Source: Pseudomonas sp. Os17
GTDB lineage: Bacteria; Pseudomonadota; Gammaproteobacteria; Pseudomonadales; Pseudomonadaceae
Direction of reading: 5' to 3'
DNA length: 64,000 nucleotides
NCBI RefSeq assembly: GCF_001547895.1
Contig: NZ_AP014627.1
Span: 3,599,501-3,663,500 of the forward strand
This document shows, in pieces, positions 1 to 7,594 of this stretch. Numbering within the stretch: position 1 is the stretch's first letter; each line of letters opens with the position of its first letter. Made by a program: the position numbers and the translations under genes. The notes under the pieces were generated by a model. It was given only the letters and a program-made list of their open reading frames with translations. It had not been told where the DNA came from and made no database searches.

Positions 1-448
1 CGAAGCGGCCCGGGCCGGAGAGCAGGGACGCGGCTTCGCGGTGGTCGCCGACGAAGTCCGGGCACTGGCGGCGCGGACCCAGGACAGCACCTCGCAGATC
101 AACGAAATGCTCAGCCGCCTGAGCCAGGGCGTCAGCTCCTCGGTGAGCGCCATGGAAAACACCCAGGCCAGTTGCCAGTCGGCGGCGGACGCCACCGCGC
201 GGGTCAACACCGGCCTTGACCAGATGGCCGATTCGGTGAGCCAGATCAACAGCCTCAGCACCCAGATCGCCACCGCCGCCGAACAGCAGAGCGCGGTGAC
301 CGAGGAGATCAACCGCAGCATGGTGAGCATCCGACACATGGTCGAGGAACTGGTGGAGAGCGCCCGGGCCGGCCAAAGCAATACCCAGAGCCTGCTGCAG
401 GCCAACGCCCAGGTCAGCCACCTGATGAGCCGCTTCAAAGTCCGCTGA
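1..448 (+). CDS. Methyl-accepting chemotaxis protein, C-terminal fragment
   Basis: This is the 3' end of a chemoreceptor that begins left of the window; the frame is open from base 2. The first visible residues match the hairpin tip of the cytoplasmic signalling domain, which contacts CheA and CheW ([19 protein letters not shown]). The rest is the descending coiled-coil helix, rich in Q, S, A and E, ending in a short basic tail without a CheR/CheB-binding pentapeptide. The ligand-binding part is outside the window, so its stimulus cannot be named. A GC-rich hairpin follows the stop. Confidence 0.95.
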   Translation, partial: EAARAGEQGRGFAVVADEVRALAARTQDSTSQINEMLSRLSQGVSSSVSAMENTQASCQSAADATARVNTGLDQMADSVSQINSLSTQIATAAEQQSAVTEEINRSMVSIRHMVEELVESARAGQSNTQSLLQANAQVSHLMSRFKVR

Positions 449-455
449 ACGGTCA

Positions 456-486
456 CCCGCCGCCGCTGGCAGCCCAGGGCGGCGGG
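456..486 (+). terminator. Hairpin after the chemoreceptor gene
   Basis: A 9-bp perfect stem (456-464 with 478-486), extended by an inner 4-bp stem (466-469 with 474-477), lies 8 nt after the stop codon. There is no clear T-run after it, so it may be a weak terminator or an mRNA-end stabiliser. Confidence 0.45.
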
Positions 487-527
487 ACTATATTGGAGGC
501 TCCGGTCACAAGGAAGTGGAGTGCGTC

Positions 528-983
528 ATGGGCCAGCGCCAATCACATCTGTTGCAGGAACAGATCCGCCACGAGCTGTACATCCATGCCGGTATCGACA
601 CCGTCTACTACTACGTGACCCAGCCGGACCGCTGGCCGGAATGGCACCCTTGCAGCCTGCGGGCCGACACCGGGCTCGGCGGCTCGCTGCCGGCCGGCCA
701 CCGCTTCAGCGAAACCATGGACCTGCTGGGGGTGCAGATCCCCATGAGCTACCGGGTGCTGGTCGCGCAGTTTCCCAAGGAGTTCAAGGCCGTGTTCAGC
801 TCCGCCGCGCTGGACGGCTCGATTCACTACCAGTTGAGCAAACAGGGTGACGGCACACTGCTGCGCCGGACCCTGGCGTTCTCCACCGACCTGCATCTGA
901 GCGGCCTGCGCCTGCGCATGGAGCAGCTGTCGGCCCAGGCCCTGGGCAATCTCAAGCAGCGCCTGGAAGCCGCGACCGGCTGA
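528..983 (+). CDS. SRPBCC-family (START/Bet v1-like) protein
   Basis: A 151-residue soluble protein with the features of the SRPBCC helix-grip fold: an N-terminal strand, the segment Y-Y-Y-V-T-Q-P-D-R-W-P-E-W-H-P typical of polyketide-cyclase/dehydrase-like members, a run of beta strands and a long C-terminal helix (LRLRMEQLSAQALGNLKQRL). Such proteins bind hydrophobic ligands; the substrate cannot be read from the sequence. The ATG at 528 is preferred over the GTG at 516 because the purine-rich AAGGAAGTGGA at 510-520 then sits at ribosome-binding distance. It converges directly on the next gene; the two stop codons are adjacent. Confidence 0.8.
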   Translation: MGQRQSHLLQEQIRHELYIHAGIDTVYYYVTQPDRWPEWHPCSLRADTGLGGSLPAGHRFSETMDLLGVQIPMSYRVLVAQFPKEFKAVFSSAALDGSIHYQLSKQGDGTLLRRTLAFSTDLHLSGLRLRMEQLSAQALGNLKQRLEAATG

Positions 984-1427
984 TCAGAAGGCGCCGTTGG
1001 CATTGGCGACCTGGTCCGGCAGCACCTGGCTGGTGTCCCAATGCTCGACGATCTTGCCCTGCTCCAGGCGATAGATATCGATGATCGACTTGACCACCCC
1101 CGGTTCGCGGCCGGTGTTGCGCACATGCACGATCACAAAGTCGCCATCGACGAACAGGCGTTTGATCTCGCTGCGCGATTGCGGGTAGTGCTGCTTGAGA
1201 AACTCGATAAAGGTCCTGAATCCCTCGATGCCGTCCGCCACGGCCGGATTGTGCTGAATGTAGTGCGCGCCTAGGTAGGGTCGGGCAGCGGCGAAGTCCT
1301 TGTCGTTCAGGGCCAGTTGATAGAACGCCAGCACATTGCGCCGGTTCTCCTGCTCCTGGGCGCTGTACCCGGCCAGCGCCGGAGTGGCCAACAACAGCAG
1401 GAACAACAACGTCAGGTAGGGTTTCAT
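984..1427 (-). CDS. Secreted SnoaL/NTF2-like protein
   Basis: A 147-residue protein with a Sec signal peptide (MKPYLTLLFLLLLATPALAG, cleavage probably after ALA) followed by a cone-shaped NTF2/SnoaL-like domain. Visible landmarks are the helix RNVLAFYQLALNDKDFAAARPYL, the Y-I-Q-H-N-P motif usual in this family, and strands ending in the IVEHWD motif typical of predicted ester cyclases. Function is unknown; exported members may bind or modify small molecules in the periplasm. The ATG at 1427 is chosen because it opens the signal peptide and follows a GCGAGGTTCC ribosome-binding-like stretch; the GTG at 1448 would add seven charged residues. Confidence 0.8.
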   Translation of the reverse strand: MKPYLTLLFLLLLATPALAGYSAQEQENRRNVLAFYQLALNDKDFAAARPYLGAHYIQHNPAVADGIEGFRTFIEFLKQHYPQSRSEIKRLFVDGDFVIVHVRNTGREPGVVKSIIDIYRLEQGKIVEHWDTSQVLPDQVANANGAF

Positions 1428-1628
1428 GGAACCTCGCTTGTGTGCCACGGGCCGTGCGCCCGGCCCTGTATAAGAATGTTCGCCCTGGCCGCCAGCCCAC
1501 CTGACAAATCTGTAACCCAGGCCTCAGGTTGCTGACAGCCAGCGCCGCTTAGGCTGTGCCAAACCCGCAGGACTCTATCGGCATGCAGGGCCCTGCAACA
1601 AGCCATCGGTGCATCAGGTCCGCAGCCG

Positions 1629-1680
1629 GTGGCGCCCGGGCAGCGGCTTTGTATCACCTTGATACATACACGGGCGCCAC
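1629..1680. promoter_or_regulatory. Nested inverted repeat upstream of the DUF411 gene
   Basis: Perfect 10-bp outer arms (1629-1638 and 1671-1680, GTGGCGCCCG / CGGGCGCCAC) enclose an inner 6-bp palindrome with a 3-nt centre (GTATCA-CCT-TGATAC, 1651-1665). It ends 67 nt before the DUF411 start. It could be an operator (the inner palindrome) or a 5'-leader RNA hairpin. The remainder of the 1428-1747 gap holds no gene I can support. Confidence 0.45.
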
Positions 1681-1747
1681 AAACCGGCAAAAACCGCAAA
1701 AATGCGCGGCACCCGGCAATGGCCCGCGTATCCACACGAGATATTCC

Positions 1748-2197
1748 ATGAAACACACACTGCGTCTGGCGGCCCTGTCCGCCCTGTTCCTCACCTCCCT
1801 GGCCCAGGCCGCCGGCAGCATCGACATCGATGTCCACCGGGACGCCAACTGTGGCTGCTGCAAGAAGTGGATCGAGCATTTGCAGGCCAACGGCTTCAAT
1901 GTCCGCGATCATGTCGAGGCCGACATGAGCCCGGTCAAGCAGCGCCTGGGCGTGGCACCGCGCCTGGGCTCCTGCCACACCGCGGTCATCGACGGCAAGT
2001 TCGTCGAGGGCCACGTACCGGCCGAGCAGGTGCTGGCCCTGCGCAAGCGCGACGACCTGCTGGGCATCGCGGCCCCCGGCATGCCCATGGGCTCCCCCGG
2101 CATGGAGATGGACGGCATGGGCGCCGAAGCCTTCCAGATCATCGGCCTGACCCGCGACGGCCGTGATGTGCTGGTGGCGGACTACCCGGCCCGTTGA
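1748..2197 (+). CDS. DUF411 metal-binding-type periplasmic protein
   Basis: A 149-residue protein with a signal peptide (MKHTLRLAALSALFLTSLAQA) and the DUF411 hallmarks: a thioredoxin-like start with the cysteine motif N-C-G-C-C-K-K-W at about residues 36-43 and a second conserved site G-S-C-H-T-A near residue 78. The C-terminal part has a Met- and Gly-rich stretch (PGMPMGSPGMEMDGMG), consistent with copper or another soft metal. DUF411 genes often sit near metal-resistance genes, but no other metal gene is visible here. The stop overlaps the start of the next gene by 4 nt, so the two are probably co-translated. The ATG at 1748 opens a clean signal peptide; upstream in-frame starts would add about 64 unrelated residues. 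Confidence 0.85.
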   Translation: MKHTLRLAALSALFLTSLAQAAGSIDIDVHRDANCGCCKKWIEHLQANGFNVRDHVEADMSPVKQRLGVAPRLGSCHTAVIDGKFVEGHVPAEQVLALRKRDDLLGIAAPGMPMGSPGMEMDGMGAEAFQIIGLTRDGRDVLVADYPAR

Positions 2198-2643
2198 TCC
2201 TCGGCGCCTACCTCGGGCTGTTCCTGGCGGCCTTCGCCGCCGCCACCCTGCTGCCCCTGCAATCGGAAGCCCTGCTGGTGGGCCTGCTGCACAACGACCA
2301 ACTGAGCGTGCTCGGGCTGTGGCTGGTGGCGACCCTGGGCAATGTCCTGGGCTCCCTGGTCAACTGGTGGCTGGGACGCCGCCTGGAGCAGTACAAGGAG
2401 CGCCGCTGGTTCCCGGTCGGCCCGCGGCATCTGGAGCGGGCCCGCCAGCACTACCAGCGCTACGGCCACTGGTCGCTGCTGCTGAGCTGGATGCCTCTGA
2501 TCGGCGACCCGCTGACCCTGGTGGCCGGCGTCATGGGCGAGCCCCTCAAGCGTTTCCTGCTGCTGGTCAGTCTGGCCAAGGGCGCGCGCTACGCCGTATT
2601 GGTGTGGCTGACCCTGGGCTGGCTGACCGGCCCGGGCGCCTGA
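2194..2643 (+). CDS. YqaA-family (DedA/SNARE-associated-like) membrane protein
   Basis: A 149-residue integral membrane protein resembling YqaA, a small branch of the DedA/VTT family. Hydrophobic segments lie at residues 3-30, 40-60, 92-112 and 118-140. Family-like features are the G-N-V-L-G-S-L-V-N-W-W-L-G motif after the second segment and a W-M-P-L-I-G-D-P-L-T-L-V-A-G motif in the third. DedA-family proteins are associated with lipid scrambling and membrane homeostasis; a role for this member is inference. It starts with TTG at 2194 inside the stop region of the DUF411 gene (TTGA overlap), implying translational coupling. Confidence 0.8.
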   Translation: MILGAYLGLFLAAFAAATLLPLQSEALLVGLLHNDQLSVLGLWLVATLGNVLGSLVNWWLGRRLEQYKERRWFPVGPRHLERARQHYQRYGHWSLLLSWMPLIGDPLTLVAGVMGEPLKRFLLLVSLAKGARYAVLVWLTLGWLTGPGA

Positions 2644-2829
2644 CTGACACCCGTAGTGGGCTGGCCAGCCAGGGTACCGCCAGGACCATGCGCCTCCTGG
2701 GACCTGCTCGCCGAGCAGCCGACGCCAGCGAAATCTGCGTGCGCGGGGCGGCGGATCTGCGCCATGATCGGCAGCCTCAGCAGGCCCCGCCGGGCCGCTT
2801 GATCCGCCCCCCGAATCAGGAGCCCGTAC

Positions 2830-3783
2830 ATGACGCTGCAGATTGCGGTAATCGACGATTGGCAAGACGTGGCCCGCGAGGTGGTCGACTGGTCGGTGCT
2901 GCAGTGCATCGGCCAGGTCAGCTTCCTGCATGACTACCCTGGCGAGCGCGAGCTTCTGGTGCAGCGCCTGCTGCCGTACCAGGTGATCTGCGTGATGCGC
3001 GAGCGCACCCTGTTCGACGCCGATCTGCTGCAACGCCTGCCCCAACTCAAGTTGCTGCTGACCGGCGGCATGCGCAACGCCGCCATCGACCTTGAAGCCG
3101 CCAAGGCCCTGGGGATCCAGGTCTGCGGCAGCGACAGCTACCGGCAGGCCGCCCCGGAACTGACCTGGGCCCTGCTCATGGCCCTGACCCGCAACCTGCT
3201 CAACGAGGCCAATGCCCTGCGTGCCGGCCACTGGCAACAGGGCCTGGGCGGCGATCTGTACGGCAAGACCCTGGGCCTGCTCGGCCTGGGCAACATCGGC
3301 CAGCGGGTGGCGCAGTTCGGTCAGGTGTTCGGCATGCGGGTGATTGCCTGGAGCGAGAACCTCAGCGCCGAGCGCGCGGCCGCCGCGGGGGTGATCTACG
3401 TCAGCAAGCAGGCCCTGTTCGAACAGGCCGATGTGCTCTCGGTGCACCTGGTGCTCAGTGAACGCAGCCGCCACCTGGTGGACGCCCAAGCCCTGGCCTG
3501 GATGAAGCCCGATGCCCTGCTGGTCAACACCGCCCGGGGGCCGATCGTCGACGAGGCGGCGTTGATCGCCGCCCTGGAACAGGGCCGGCTGGCCGGAGCC
3601 GCCCTCGACGTGTTCGCCGAAGAGCCCTTGCCCGCCGGGCATCCGTTCCGGCACCTGCCCAATGTCCTGGCCACGCCTCATATCGGGTATGTCACTGAGC
3701 AGAACTACCGACTGTTCTTCAGCCAGATGATCGAGGACCTGCAGGCCTGGCACGCCGGCCGGCCGATCCGTCTGCTCAACTGA
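2830..3783 (+). CDS. D-2-hydroxyacid dehydrogenase (NAD-dependent)
   Basis: A 317-residue enzyme of the D-isomer-specific 2-hydroxyacid dehydrogenase family, which reduces 2-keto acids or oxidises D-2-hydroxy acids with NAD(P)(H). The nucleotide-binding G-L-L-G-L-G-N-I-G-Q-R motif lies near residue 150. The catalytic region shows N-T-A-R-G-P-I-V-D-E (Arg), D-V-F-A-E-E-P-L-P (Glu) and A-T-P-H-I-G-Y (His). Substrate cannot be assigned; members of this subgroup are often annotated as phosphoglycerate- or glyoxylate-reductase-like. It stands alone, with AGGAG 6 nt before the ATG and a hairpin after the stop. Confidence 0.88.
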   Translation: MTLQIAVIDDWQDVAREVVDWSVLQCIGQVSFLHDYPGERELLVQRLLPYQVICVMRERTLFDADLLQRLPQLKLLLTGGMRNAAIDLEAAKALGIQVCGSDSYRQAAPELTWALLMALTRNLLNEANALRAGHWQQGLGGDLYGKTLGLLGLGNIGQRVAQFGQVFGMRVIAWSENLSAERAAAAGVIYVSKQALFEQADVLSVHLVLSERSRHLVDAQALAWMKPDALLVNTARGPIVDEAALIAALEQGRLAGAALDVFAEEPLPAGHPFRHLPNVLATPHIGYVTEQNYRLFFSQMIEDLQAWHAGRPIRLLN

Positions 3784-3822
3784 CCCGCCGCCTCCCCGGC
3801 CCATTTTCGGGCAGCGCGCCCC

Positions 3823-3858
3823 AGGCCCTGCACCAGCGGCTGGCAGGGCCTCACCGTT
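3823..3858 (+). terminator. Strong hairpin after the dehydrogenase gene
   Basis: An 8-bp stem (AGGCCCTG 3823-3830 with CAGGGCCT 3844-3851) plus an inner 4-bp stem (3833-3836 with 3840-3843) is followed within 6 nt by a short T-run (CCGTTTTCG). It is a plausible rho-independent terminator, weak in U content. Confidence 0.5.
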
Positions 3859-4007
3859 TTCGCGCCGAGGGCTGCACGGCCACGCTCGCCGACGGTGCAG
3901 CCACGACCTTTCGTCGGGAGATCTCCTGGCTCCCGCCAGCCCTCCGGGGGAAAAACCCGGGGCCCACGGCGACGCTCTAGGTTCTGTCCTAGACTGAATT
4001 TCGCCCC

Positions 4008-4050
4008 GTGACCGGTCGGTCACTTTGACACTGAAAAAGTCGAAACTTTT
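4008..4050. promoter_or_regulatory. Two inverted repeats in the glgA upstream region
   Basis: GTGACCG-GT-CGGTCAC at 4008-4023 is a perfect 7-bp palindrome with a 2-nt centre, and AAAAGT-CGAA-ACTTTT at 4035-4050 is a second one. Both lie in the 445-nt gap before glgA (3784-4228), which holds no gene I can support. They are candidate operator sites for the glucan/trehalose operon; which regulator might bind is unknown. Confidence 0.35.
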
Positions 4051-4228
4051 CGCTTCGGCCCAGGGTCAGGTTAAAGGTAGGGCCGCTGCCACTGGTGCAT
4101 TCCTTGCAGCGGCTGATCCACCCTTTCTGCTTCAGCGCTCGAGCAGCTCAGGCTGATCGATGTGTGGCGCGTTTGCGCCCGGCCACAGGAATTGGCCGAC
4201 AGCACTTCAATAAAAACGGGAGAGACCT

Positions 4229-5791
4229 ATGATCAGCGCCGTATTGAATACTCAGGGAGAGCATCCTCAACCGCAGGCCGGTGAACGCACCGCCCAGCCG
4301 ACTTCGGGGAGCAAGACGGTGCTGCCGCTGGCCCGGCACAATCCCAACCGCAAGCGGGTGCTGTTCGTCACTTCGGAAATCGCCGATCTGGTCAAGACCG
4401 GCGGCCTGGGCGATGTCTCCGCGGCCCTGCCCCGAGCCATGGCCCACCTGCACGATGTGCGGGTGCTGATCCCCGGCTACCCCCAGGTGCTGCACAGCGA
4501 GAACCCCATTCACATCATCGGCGAGCTGGGCGGCCACGCGGCGCTGCCGGCGTGCAAGATCGGGCGCATGGACATGCCCGACGGCCTGGTGATCTACGTG
4601 CTGATCTGCCCGGAGCTCTATGAGCGCGAAGGCACGCCCTACGGCGCCAACAATGGCCGCGACTGGCCCGACAACCATATTCGCTTCGCCCGCCTGGGAC
4701 TGGCCGCCGCCGATATCGCCGCCAACCTGGCGCAGATCCACTGGTGCCCCGATCTGGTGCACGCCCACGACTGGCCCGCCGGCCTGGCCCCGGCCTACAT
4801 GCACTGGCGCGGACAACGCACGCCGACCCTGTTCACCATCCACAACCTAGCCTACCAGGGCGTGGTCAGCCTGGCCTCCTGCCCGGAGCTGGGCATTCCC
4901 GAACACGCCCTGCAACAGGAAGGCATGGAGTTCTACGGCAAGCTGTCGTTCCTCAAGGCCGGCATGGCCTACGCCAGTCACATCACCACGGTCAGCGCCA
5001 CCTATGCCCAGGAAATCACCACCCCGGCCTTCGGTTGCGGGCTGGACGGCTTCCTTGCCAGCAAGACCCAGCAGGGCCTGCTCAGCGGCATTCCCAACGG
5101 CATCGACGAGAGCTGGGACGCCGCCACCGACAGCCATCTGTTCCGCCCCTTCAGCATCGGCGACTGGGAAGGCAAGGCGGCCAATGCCGCCTATGTGCGG
5201 CAGATGTTCGGCCTCGACCCCAGCAACGGCCCGTTGTTCGCGGTGGTCTCGCGGCTGGTCTACCAGAAGGGCCTGGACCTCACCGAGGCGGTGGCCGAGT
5301 TCATCGTGCAAGCAGGTGGCCAGATCGCCATCATCGGCCGCGGCGAACCGGAAGAGGAGCAATCCATGCGCGCCCTGGCCCGGCGCTTCCCCGGGCGCAT
5401 CGGGGTGCATATCGGCTTCAACGAAACCGACGCCCGGCGCATGTTCGCCGGCAGCGACTTCCTGCTCATGCCCTCGCGCTACGAGCCCTGCGGCCTGAGC
5501 CAGATGTACGCCCAGCGTTTCGGCTCGCTGCCGGTGGCGCGCAACACCGGCGGCCTGGCGGACACCATCGACAATGGCGTCACCGGGTTCCTCTTCGACG
5601 AATCCACGGTCCCCAGCTACCAGGAGGCCCTGACCCGGGCGTTCAAGGTGTTCGCCTACCCGGCGCTGCTCAACGCCATGCGCTGCCGGGCCATGGCGGC
5701 GCCGTTCAACTGGTGCAAGGCGGTGGAACCCTACGCCGAGCTCTATGAGCAGTTGGTGGCCAAGGCCCTGGGGCAGGCCGTGAGGCCGTAG
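4229..5791 (+). CDS. glgA: Glycogen synthase GlgA (GT5)
   Basis: A 520-residue glycosyltransferase family 5 glycogen synthase, which transfers glucose from ADP-glucose to growing alpha-1,4-glucan. The domain begins at about residue 42 (KRVLFVTSE) and carries the nucleotide-sugar motif K-T-G-G-L-G-D-V at residues 55-62. The C-terminal half has the S-R-Y-E-P-C-G-L-S-Q donor-site motif and T-G-G-L-A-D-T-I. About 40 residues precede the usual family start and look disordered. It is the first gene of a plus-strand operon, 12 nt ahead of treZ. No ADP-glucose pyrophosphorylase (glgC) lies in the window, so the source of its donor sugar is not shown. GGGAGAGA precedes the ATG. Confidence 0.95.
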   Translation: MISAVLNTQGEHPQPQAGERTAQPTSGSKTVLPLARHNPNRKRVLFVTSEIADLVKTGGLGDVSAALPRAMAHLHDVRVLIPGYPQVLHSENPIHIIGELGGHAALPACKIGRMDMPDGLVIYVLICPELYEREGTPYGANNGRDWPDNHIRFARLGLAAADIAANLAQIHWCPDLVHAHDWPAGLAPAYMHWRGQRTPTLFTIHNLAYQGVVSLASCPELGIPEHALQQEGMEFYGKLSFLKAGMAYASHITTVSATYAQEITTPAFGCGLDGFLASKTQQGLLSGIPNGIDESWDAATDSHLFRPFSIGDWEGKAANAAYVRQMFGLDPSNGPLFAVVSRLVYQKGLDLTEAVAEFIVQAGGQIAIIGRGEPEEEQSMRALARRFPGRIGVHIGFNETDARRMFAGSDFLLMPSRYEPCGLSQMYAQRFGSLPVARNTGGLADTIDNGVTGFLFDESTVPSYQEALTRAFKVFAYPALLNAMRCRAMAAPFNWCKAVEPYAELYEQLVAKALGQAVRP

Positions 5792-5803
5792 GGGCCGGGC
5801 ACC

Positions 5804-7594
5804 ATGTCACTCAGCCCCCCCGCGAGCCACGGCGCGGTTGTCCTGGACGCTGCGCGCACCCGCTTCGCCCTCTGGGCCCCGGACGCGCGCAGCGTCAGTC
5901 TCGAACTCGACCAGGGCCGGTCGCTGCCCATGCAGGCCGAGGCCGATGGCTGGTTCGTGCTCCAGGCGCCCTGTCCTCCGGGCAGCCGCTACCGCTTCAA
6001 GATCGACCAACAGCTGCTGGTGCCGGACCCGGCGTCCCGGGCCCAGGACGGCGACATCCACGGCCCGAGCCTGGTGGTCGCCGCCGACGCCTATCCATGG
6101 CAGCACCCGGCCTGGGCTGGTCGGCCCTGGCACGAGGCGGTGATCTACGAGCTGCATGTGGGCGTCATGGGCGGCTACCAGGCGGTGCAACAGGCCTTGC
6201 CGGGCCTGGTGGAACTGGGGGTGACCGCCATCGAGCTGATGCCCCTGGCGGAGTTCCCCGGCGCGCGCAACTGGGGTTACGACGGGGTTCTGCCCTATGC
6301 GCCGGAAGCCTCCTACGGCCCGCCCGAAGCGCTCAAGGCGCTGATCGACTGCGCCCACGGCCTGGGCCTGGCGGTCATTCTCGACGTGGTCTACAACCAC
6401 TTCGGCCCCGACGGCAACTACCTGCCGCACTACGCCAAGGGCTTCTTTCGCCAGGACCTGCACACGCCCTGGGGCGCGGCCATCGACTTTCGCCGCCGCC
6501 CGGTACGCGACTTCTTTATCGACAACGCGCTGATGTGGCTCCTGGAATACCGCTTCGACGGCCTGCGCCTGGATGCGGTGCACGCCATCGACGACCCGGA
6601 CTTTCTCCTCGAACTGGCCCGGCGGGTACGCCAGGCCGTGCCTCCCGAGCGCCATGTGTGGCTCAACCTGGAGAACGAACGCAATCAGGCCAGCCTGCTG
6701 CAACAGGGCTTCGATGCCCAGTGGAACGATGATGGCCACAACGCCCTGCACGTGCTGCTGACCGGCGAAACCGAGGCCTACTACGCCGACTTCGCCGACG
6801 ACCCGACCACGCAACTGGCCCGCTGCCTGAGCCAGGGCTTCGCCTTCCAGGGCCATGTCGACCGCCACGGCAAGGCCCGGGGCGAACCCAGCGGCCACCT
6901 GCCCCCCAGCGCTTTCGTGCTGTTCCTGCAGAACCACGACCAGATCGGCAACCGGGCCTTCGGCGAGCGCCTCAACCAGCTGGCACCGCCCCAGGCCCTG
7001 CACGCCGCAACCGCGCTGTTGCTGCTGTCCCCGATGATTCCGCTGCTGTTCATGGGCGACGAGGTCGCCGCCGAGGAACCCTTCCTGTTCTTCACCAGTC
7101 ATCAGGGACCACTGGCCGAGGCGGTGCGCGAGGGCCGGCGCAACGAGTTCGCCGCCTTCAGGGCCTTTGCCGATGCCCGGCAGCGCCAGCGCATCCCCGA
7201 CCCCAATGCCCTTTCGACCTTCCAGGCCTCGCGGCCGCAGCCGCGCTCCGACCAGGCCGCCGCGACCCGGGCGCTGTACCAGAGCCTGCTGCAGATCCGC
7301 CACCGCCAGTTGCTCCCGCGCCTGCCCGCCGCCCAGGCCCTGGGCACGCGGGTGCTGGCCGAGGGCGCCCTCAGCGCGCACTGGCGCCTGGGGGATGGCA
7401 GCCGCCTGCGCATCGACCTCAACCTGAGCCCGCACCGGGTCGAGCTGGCGCCCGAGCCTCCGGGGCAACTCTGGTTCGAACACCCGCCCCACAGCCTCGA
7501 CCACTGGCGCCAAGGCTGGCTGCCGGCCTTCAGCGTGGTGGTCCAGCTGGACGACATACATGCCCCGACAGCCCCTGATGGAGAACGCCTATGA
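5804..7594 (+). CDS. treZ: Malto-oligosyltrehalose trehalohydrolase TreZ
   Basis: A 596-residue GH13 enzyme that hydrolyses the alpha-1,4 bond next to the terminal trehalosyl unit of malto-oligosyltrehalose, releasing free trehalose. It has an N-terminal CBM48-like beta domain (about residues 10-90) and then the (beta/alpha)8 barrel. The catalytic triad is visible: nucleophile Asp247 in G-L-R-L-D-A-V-H, acid/base Glu280 in W-L-N-L-E-N-E, and the transition-state Asp369 in Q-N-H-D-Q-I-G-N. Length is normal for TreZ. Its last four bases overlap malQ (ATGA), so the pair is translationally coupled. It acts after TreY, encoded two genes downstream. Confidence 0.95.
   Translation: MSLSPPASHGAVVLDAARTRFALWAPDARSVSLELDQGRSLPMQAEADGWFVLQAPCPPGSRYRFKIDQQLLVPDPASRAQDGDIHGPSLVVAADAYPWQHPAWAGRPWHEAVIYELHVGVMGGYQAVQQALPGLVELGVTAIELMPLAEFPGARNWGYDGVLPYAPEASYGPPEALKALIDCAHGLGLAVILDVVYNHFGPDGNYLPHYAKGFFRQDLHTPWGAAIDFRRRPVRDFFIDNALMWLLEYRFDGLRLDAVHAIDDPDFLLELARRVRQAVPPERHVWLNLENERNQASLLQQGFDAQWNDDGHNALHVLLTGETEAYYADFADDPTTQLARCLSQGFAFQGHVDRHGKARGEPSGHLPPSAFVLFLQNHDQIGNRAFGERLNQLAPPQALHAATALLLLSPMIPLLFMGDEVAAEEPFLFFTSHQGPLAEAVREGRRNEFAAFRAFADARQRQRIPDPNALSTFQASRPQPRSDQAAATRALYQSLLQIRHRQLLPRLPAAQALGTRVLAEGALSAHWRLGDGSRLRIDLNLSPHRVELAPEPPGQLWFEHPPHSLDHWRQGWLPAFSVVVQLDDIHAPTAPDGERL

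Noticed and set aside
2182..4023. A 613-codon minus-strand frame
   Set aside because: It is opposite the YqaA and dehydrogenase genes and has the same low-complexity composition as other antisense shadows.
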